Source: Nanobdellota archaeon (GTDB lineage Archaea > Nanobdellota > Nanobdellia > SCGC-AAA011-G17 > GW2011-AR17). Taken from it: a stretch of 8,682 nt of DNA. Shown here one piece after another: positions 5,528 to 8,682 of this stretch (the stretch's first letter is position 1; each line of letters begins with the position of its first letter). Position numbers and translations under genes: made by a program. The notes beneath the pieces were generated by a model. It was not told the DNA's origin and did not search any database. It worked only from the letters and a program-made list of their open reading frames with translations. The DNA lies in NCBI GenBank assembly GCA_016784245.1, contig JADHVA010000027.1, positions 1 through 8,682 of the forward strand, read 5' to 3'.

Positions 5528-6241
5528 ATGAAATTTGTTTTAGCTTTGCCAACATACAATGAAAAAGAAAATTTGAAAATTTTACTTCCTAGATTAATTG
5601 AAATTATTAAAAATATAAAAGATTGGGAAGGAGAGATTGTTGTTGTTGATGATAGTAGTCCAGATGGAACTTCTGAATTTGTTGAAGAGATGATGAAAAA
5701 GTATAGTAATTTGCATTTGGTAAAAAGGAAAGCAAAGTCTGGTTTAGGTAGTGCTTATATTGCTGGGTTTAAGTATGGAATTAATGTTTTAGGCGCAGAT
5801 AATGTTTTTAGTATGGATTCTGACTTGAGTCATGATCCAGATTTAATTCCAACATTTTTAGAGTATGCAAGTACAAATGATATTGTTATTGGTAGTAGAT
5901 ATATCAAAGGTGGTGATTTTAAAAATTGGCCTTGGATTAGAAAAGCAATTAGTAGAGGAGCAAATATTTATGGACAATTAATTTTAGGTTTGAATGTAAA
6001 TGATATATCTTCTGGATATAGATGTTATAATGCTTTGTTGTGGAAAAAAATTGGTTTTGAAAATGTGAAAACAAATGGTTATTGTACTTTAGAAGAAATT
6101 TTGTATTTAGCTAAGAAAGAAAGTGCAAGAGTTAAAGAAATTCCTTTAGTGTTTGTTGATAGAACTATTGGTGAAACAAAACTAACTTACAAAGAAATGA
6201 TTAAGTTTTTTACTACAATTATTAAGTTGAGATTTTCTTAG
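5528..6241 (+). CDS. DPM1-like GT2: dolichol-phosphate mannosyltransferase family
   Basis: Read from the ATG at 5528, the protein has 237 residues. An in-frame TTG at 5519 would add three residues, but the promoter spacing and the family start (KFVLALPTYNEKENL, 2-16) favour the ATG. It is a family 2 GT-A glycosyltransferase with VVDDSSPDGT at 39-48, the DxD in MDSDLSHDP at 96-104 (Asp97, Asp99), IGSRYIKGG at 121-129 and SSGYRCY at 161-167. FVDRTIGETKL at 209-219 closes the set. That last motif (usually FxDRxxGxSKL) is typical of DPM1-type enzymes, which move mannose from GDP-mannose to dolichyl phosphate on the cytoplasmic side. It is the short, single-domain type, without the C-terminal GtrA-like membrane domain of many prokaryotic homologues. 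Its stop (TAG) lies 20 nt inside the end of the convergent membrane protein gene, a likely user of its product. Confidence 0.9.
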   Translation: MKFVLALPTYNEKENLKILLPRLIEIIKNIKDWEGEIVVVDDSSPDGTSEFVEEMMKKYSNLHLVKRKAKSGLGSAYIAGFKYGINVLGADNVFSMDSDLSHDPDLIPTFLEYASTNDIVIGSRYIKGGDFKNWPWIRKAISRGANIYGQLILGLNVNDISSGYRCYNALLWKKIGFENVKTNGYCTLEEILYLAKKESARVKEIPLVFVDRTIGETKLTYKEMIKFFTTIIKLRFS

Positions 6242-7559
6242 AAACACAAAGTTCTTCATAACATTTTTCTTGAATAAATTCTTCTGGAACAGGATCGTCT
6301 TTGTGAGAGATCCATAATTCAGCATATTTTATTCTATCATCTTGGGCAATTAATAAATTTCCTTGAATTTCTAAAATTTTATCATAGTAATATGTGGGAG
6401 ATGCTTCTAATGTTAATGTTGAAAAATATTCTGTATCGTCAGTAAATGCATAATATTCTTCTGGTAAGAAATATGATCCTTCCCAAAGATAAACTGCAAC
6501 TGTAGGATGTAAGATTGCTCCGTCAATGTTGTAATCATTTTGTATTGATTCTAAGTCTGAAGGATAAGATGCTTCGACAGGTGAATAAAATGGAATTATA
6601 AAAATTAAAGTTAATACTATTGAAAGAATAATATGTAAGTAAACTAATTTTTTAGTTAATACTTTTGAGAGTAAGTAAAATATAACTGCTGAAGGAATTA
6701 AAAGATATTTAATGAAAGAACCTGTTACTAAGAAAAATGCAGTAACTGTGATAATAAAGAAAAGTTCATTTTTGTATTCTTTGAAATTTGTTTTGTAAAG
6801 CATAAAAAGTAATGGTGAAATAAGGAATATAAAATAAACAGTTTCAAATATTAAAAGGCCTGCAATCATTCCAGCATCTCCAGTTGCACCTAAGCCTAAA
6901 GCATTTTTTAAGTTTGCACCAAAGAATCTTATTTCAGAATAAAATGGTAAACCTGTTAGTTTATAGTCGAGAATAATTCTTGGTAAGTAAAATAATCCAG
7001 CTAATATTGAAAATGGAATTAATTTTTTGATTGTAAGTTTTCTCATGAAAGCAATTAGGAACATTAAAGCTACAAAGAACATTGGTGTGTAAATTGCCAT
7101 TGAGAATCCTAAAGCAATGGCTGTGATCCAAAGATGTATGTTTTTGTTATTCTTTTGCCATTTTTTTATTTGAAAATATGATAAAGTTGTGAAGAAAGCA
7201 GCAGGCATGACTGGAGTTAATTCAGGTGCAGCAATCCAAACCATTGGTGAAAATAAAAAAAGAAAGTAAGCACTTTTGTTTGTATATTTTCTGATTAATA
7301 TTGCAATTGGAATTAGCCAAAGTACATTTAGTATTTGAACTGTTTTTATTGATGGAATTAATTCTACAAAGAATGAAAGAATATATGTGTAAAGCATTGA
7401 ATGTGTACTATGTGCTTTTAAAATTTGGAATCCAGCAAAATCTTTGATTAAATTAAAATACTCTATTGAATCATGAAAAATAATTTGTTTTGAAGTAGAT
7501 ACTAGGATTAGTAATAAAATTGTAAAAATTCCTAAAAGTAGCCAATCTTTTTTATTCAT
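6222..7559 (-). CDS. Multi-pass membrane protein, probable GT-C glycosyltransferase
   Basis: The 445-residue protein has about 10-12 hydrophobic segments up to residue 326, then a soluble tail of about 120 residues with two cysteines (Cys433, Cys438). The first loop after TM1 has FHDSIEYFNLIKDF at 28-41. Asp30 and Glu33 there sit where GT-C enzymes keep a catalytic acid, and the total topology fits that superfamily. There is no clear WWDYG-type (oligosaccharyltransferase) motif and no HPRY motif, so it is not a close copy of the other GT-C gene. If it is an enzyme, it would use a polyprenyl-phosphate sugar outside the membrane; the convergent DPM1-like gene is the natural supplier. The ATG at 7559 lies 32 nt from a TATA box with no Shine-Dalgarno site. 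A polymer transporter or unrelated membrane protein cannot be excluded. Confidence 0.65.
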   Translation of the reverse strand: MNKKDWLLLGIFTILLLILVSTSKQIIFHDSIEYFNLIKDFAGFQILKAHSTHSMLYTYILSFFVELIPSIKTVQILNVLWLIPIAILIRKYTNKSAYFLFLFSPMVWIAAPELTPVMPAAFFTTLSYFQIKKWQKNNKNIHLWITAIALGFSMAIYTPMFFVALMFLIAFMRKLTIKKLIPFSILAGLFYLPRIILDYKLTGLPFYSEIRFFGANLKNALGLGATGDAGMIAGLLIFETVYFIFLISPLLFMLYKTNFKEYKNELFFIITVTAFFLVTGSFIKYLLIPSAVIFYLLSKVLTKKLVYLHIILSIVLTLIFIIPFYSPVEASYPSDLESIQNDYNIDGAILHPTVAVYLWEGSYFLPEEYYAFTDDTEYFSTLTLEASPTYYYDKILEIQGNLLIAQDDRIKYAELWISHKDDPVPEEFIQEKCYEELCVSKKIST

Positions 7560-7582
7560 TAGAGTTTTTTTTTATTAAACCC

Positions 7583-7591
7583 TTTTTATAG
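7583..7591 (-). promoter_or_regulatory. TATA box of the second large membrane protein gene
   Basis: On the minus strand the box reads CTATAAAAA after AATAAA, starting 32 nt from the ATG at 7559. There is no Shine-Dalgarno site, so the transcript should be leaderless. It shares the 120-nt intergenic region with the gmd promoter on the other strand. Confidence 0.62.
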
Positions 7592-7635
7592 TTTATTATG
7601 TTAAAATTAATAATAATGGTTTCTCCTTCAGAAAA

Positions 7636-7644
7636 CTTATAAAT
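7636..7644 (+). promoter_or_regulatory. TATA box of gmd
   Basis: CTTATAAAT follows AGAAAA, a plausible BRE. It begins 44 nt before the ATG at 7680, about 13 nt farther than in the other genes. A start site roughly 25 nt past the box centre gives a leader of about 14-15 nt, just long enough to include the Shine-Dalgarno site at 7669-7674. Confidence 0.65.
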
Positions 7645-7668
7645 GGAAATTTAGTTAGGAAGAGAATT

Positions 7669-7674
7669 GGAGGG
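7669..7674 (+). promoter_or_regulatory. Shine-Dalgarno site of gmd
   Basis: GGAGGG ends 5 nt before the ATG at 7680 and pairs with the CCTCC at the 16S 3' end. It fixes this start codon and is the only strong ribosome binding site in the window. Confidence 0.8.
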
Positions 7675-7679
7675 TTAAA

Positions 7680-8682
7680 ATGAAAAAAGCTTTAATAACA
7701 GGGATTACAGGACAGGATGGTTCTTATTTAGCAGAATTTTTATTAGAAAAAGGGTATGAAGTTCATGGTATTGTCAGGAGAGCAGCTTTGGAGGATTCTA
7801 GAGCGAGGCTGAGTCGAATACATCATGTAAAAGGAAAATTAGTATTACATCCAGGAGATATTGGGATTTATTCTTCTGTTATACATATAATTGATAAAAT
7901 AAAACCTGATGAATGTTATCATTTAGCTGCACAAAGTTTTGTTCACGAATCTTTTCATGATCCATTTTCAACATTTAAAACTAATGTAGATGGTACAATG
8001 CATATTTTGCATGCGATAAAAGAAAAGGCACCAAAATGTAAATTGTATTTTGCTGCAACTTCAGAAATGTTTGGAGATGTTCAAGAAGTTCCACAAAAAG
8101 AAACTACAAGATTTCATCCAAGGTCACCATATGGTGTAAGTAAAGTTACAGGTTTTGATATTATTAGAAATTATAGAGAAAGTTATAATATGTTTGCTTG
8201 CTCAGGAATTTTATTTAATCATGAATCTCCAAGAAGAGGATTTGAATTTGTAACTAGAAAAATTACTCAAAATGTTGCAAAAATGAAAGTTGGAAAAGAA
8301 AATGTTTTGGTTCTTGGTAATTTAGAAGCTCGAAGAGATTGGGGTTTTGCTGGAGATTATATTAAAGCAATGTGGTTAATGTTGCAACAAGAAAAAGCTG
8401 ATGATTATGTTATAGCAACAGGAGTGAACAATTCTGTAAAAGATTTTGTAGATGCAGCATTTTTAGCAGCTGGATTAAATTATGAGTTAGTTGATTTACA
8501 TATGATGAGTCCAGAAATGGCTGATATGAAAATTGAGGAATTAAGAAAAGATAAAAGTAGAATGTTTGTTGTTCAACATCCAAAATTCTTTAGACCAGCA
8601 GAAGTGCATAATCTTTTAGGGGATCCATCAAAAGCTAAAATGCATCTTGGTTGGGAACCTGAAGTTTCTTTCCAGGAATTAG
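7680..8682 (+). CDS. gmd: GDP-mannose 4,6-dehydratase, C-terminus cut by window edge
   Basis: The 334 residues visible here are nearly the whole enzyme; only the last few to few tens should be missing. It converts GDP-mannose to GDP-4-keto-6-deoxymannose in the cytoplasm, the branch point to GDP-fucose, GDP-rhamnose and GDP-perosamine. It is an extended SDR protein. The NADP-binding GITGQDG is at 8-14 and RR at 33-34. HLAAQSFVHESF lies at 81-92. Catalytic residues are in TSEMFG (127-132; Thr127, Glu129) and SPYGVSK (149-155; Tyr151, Lys155). The family signatures LFNHESPRRG (178-187), EFVTRKI (189-195), EARRDWGFAGDY (216-227) and PKFFRPAEV (301-309) are all intact. After strand 3 it has HPGDIGIYSSV (57-67) instead of the common GDLTD. 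The start is fixed by a Shine-Dalgarno site. GDP-mannose would also feed the DPM1-like enzyme nearby, which ties it to the glycan cluster. Confidence 0.95.
   Translation, partial: MKKALITGITGQDGSYLAEFLLEKGYEVHGIVRRAALEDSRARLSRIHHVKGKLVLHPGDIGIYSSVIHIIDKIKPDECYHLAAQSFVHESFHDPFSTFKTNVDGTMHILHAIKEKAPKCKLYFAATSEMFGDVQEVPQKETTRFHPRSPYGVSKVTGFDIIRNYRESYNMFACSGILFNHESPRRGFEFVTRKITQNVAKMKVGKENVLVLGNLEARRDWGFAGDYIKAMWLMLQQEKADDYVIATGVNNSVKDFVDAAFLAAGLNYELVDLHMMSPEMADMKIEELRKDKSRMFVVQHPKFFRPAEVHNLLGDPSKAKMHLGWEPEVSFQEL

Larger units (their letters stand above)
7560..7679. other. Largest intergenic region: divergent promoter between membrane protein gene and gmd
   Basis: These 120 bases hold the two outward-facing TATA boxes and the gmd Shine-Dalgarno site. 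The 44 bases between the boxes (7592-7635) are AT-rich, with no clear operator-like inverted repeat. No small gene or structured RNA is recognisable. Confidence 0.6.

Noticed and set aside
1..8682. CRISPR array, tRNA, rRNA, insertion sequence or attachment site
   Set aside because: No regularly spaced repeats, no tRNA-like cloverleaf or GTTCGA-type arm, no transposase or integrase motif, and no terminal inverted repeats were seen on either strand.

Overview
The window is about 8.7 kb of very AT-rich DNA. It holds ten genes in compact, mostly divergent or convergent pairs. No gene-free stretch exceeds 120 bases. I see no tRNA, rRNA, CRISPR array or mobile element. It looks archaeal, probably from a small-genome DPANN-type lineage (Woesearchaeota, Pacearchaeota or Nanoarchaeota-like). 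The reasons are a TATA-like box about 30 nt before nearly every start codon, the near absence of Shine-Dalgarno sites (leaderless mRNAs), dolichol-phosphate-sugar synthase homologues, and a DUF4346-like protein. The taxonomic placement is inference.

Left part (1-2774): a class I SAM-dependent methyltransferase, cut by the left edge, is read leftward. It is divergent from a two-gene unit: a B12-binding-type radical SAM enzyme followed after one base by a nucleoside 2-deoxyribosyltransferase-like (NDT/DNPH1 fold) protein. A small GNAT acetyltransferase follows with its own weak promoter. No known pathway is obvious for this set.

Middle part (2815-7559): a near mirror-image glycosylation cluster. 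A large membrane GT-C-type protein is convergent with an ALG5-like GT2. After a divergent promoter and a small DUF4346-like protein, a DPM1-like GT2 is convergent with a second large membrane protein that may also be GT-C. The two GT2 enzymes probably charge a polyprenyl phosphate (dolichol-P) with hexose on the cytoplasmic face. The membrane proteins could use those lipid-linked sugars on the outer face, for example for S-layer, pilin or lipid glycans.

Right part (7560-8682): a clear GDP-mannose 4,6-dehydratase (gmd), cut by the right edge, would supply GDP-4-keto-6-deoxymannose for deoxy-sugars such as rhamnose, fucose or perosamine. It is the only gene with a strong Shine-Dalgarno site, and its TATA box lies about 13 nt farther upstream than in the other genes. 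Together the middle and right parts read as a surface-glycan locus. The radical SAM/NDT-like pair is the least explained piece.
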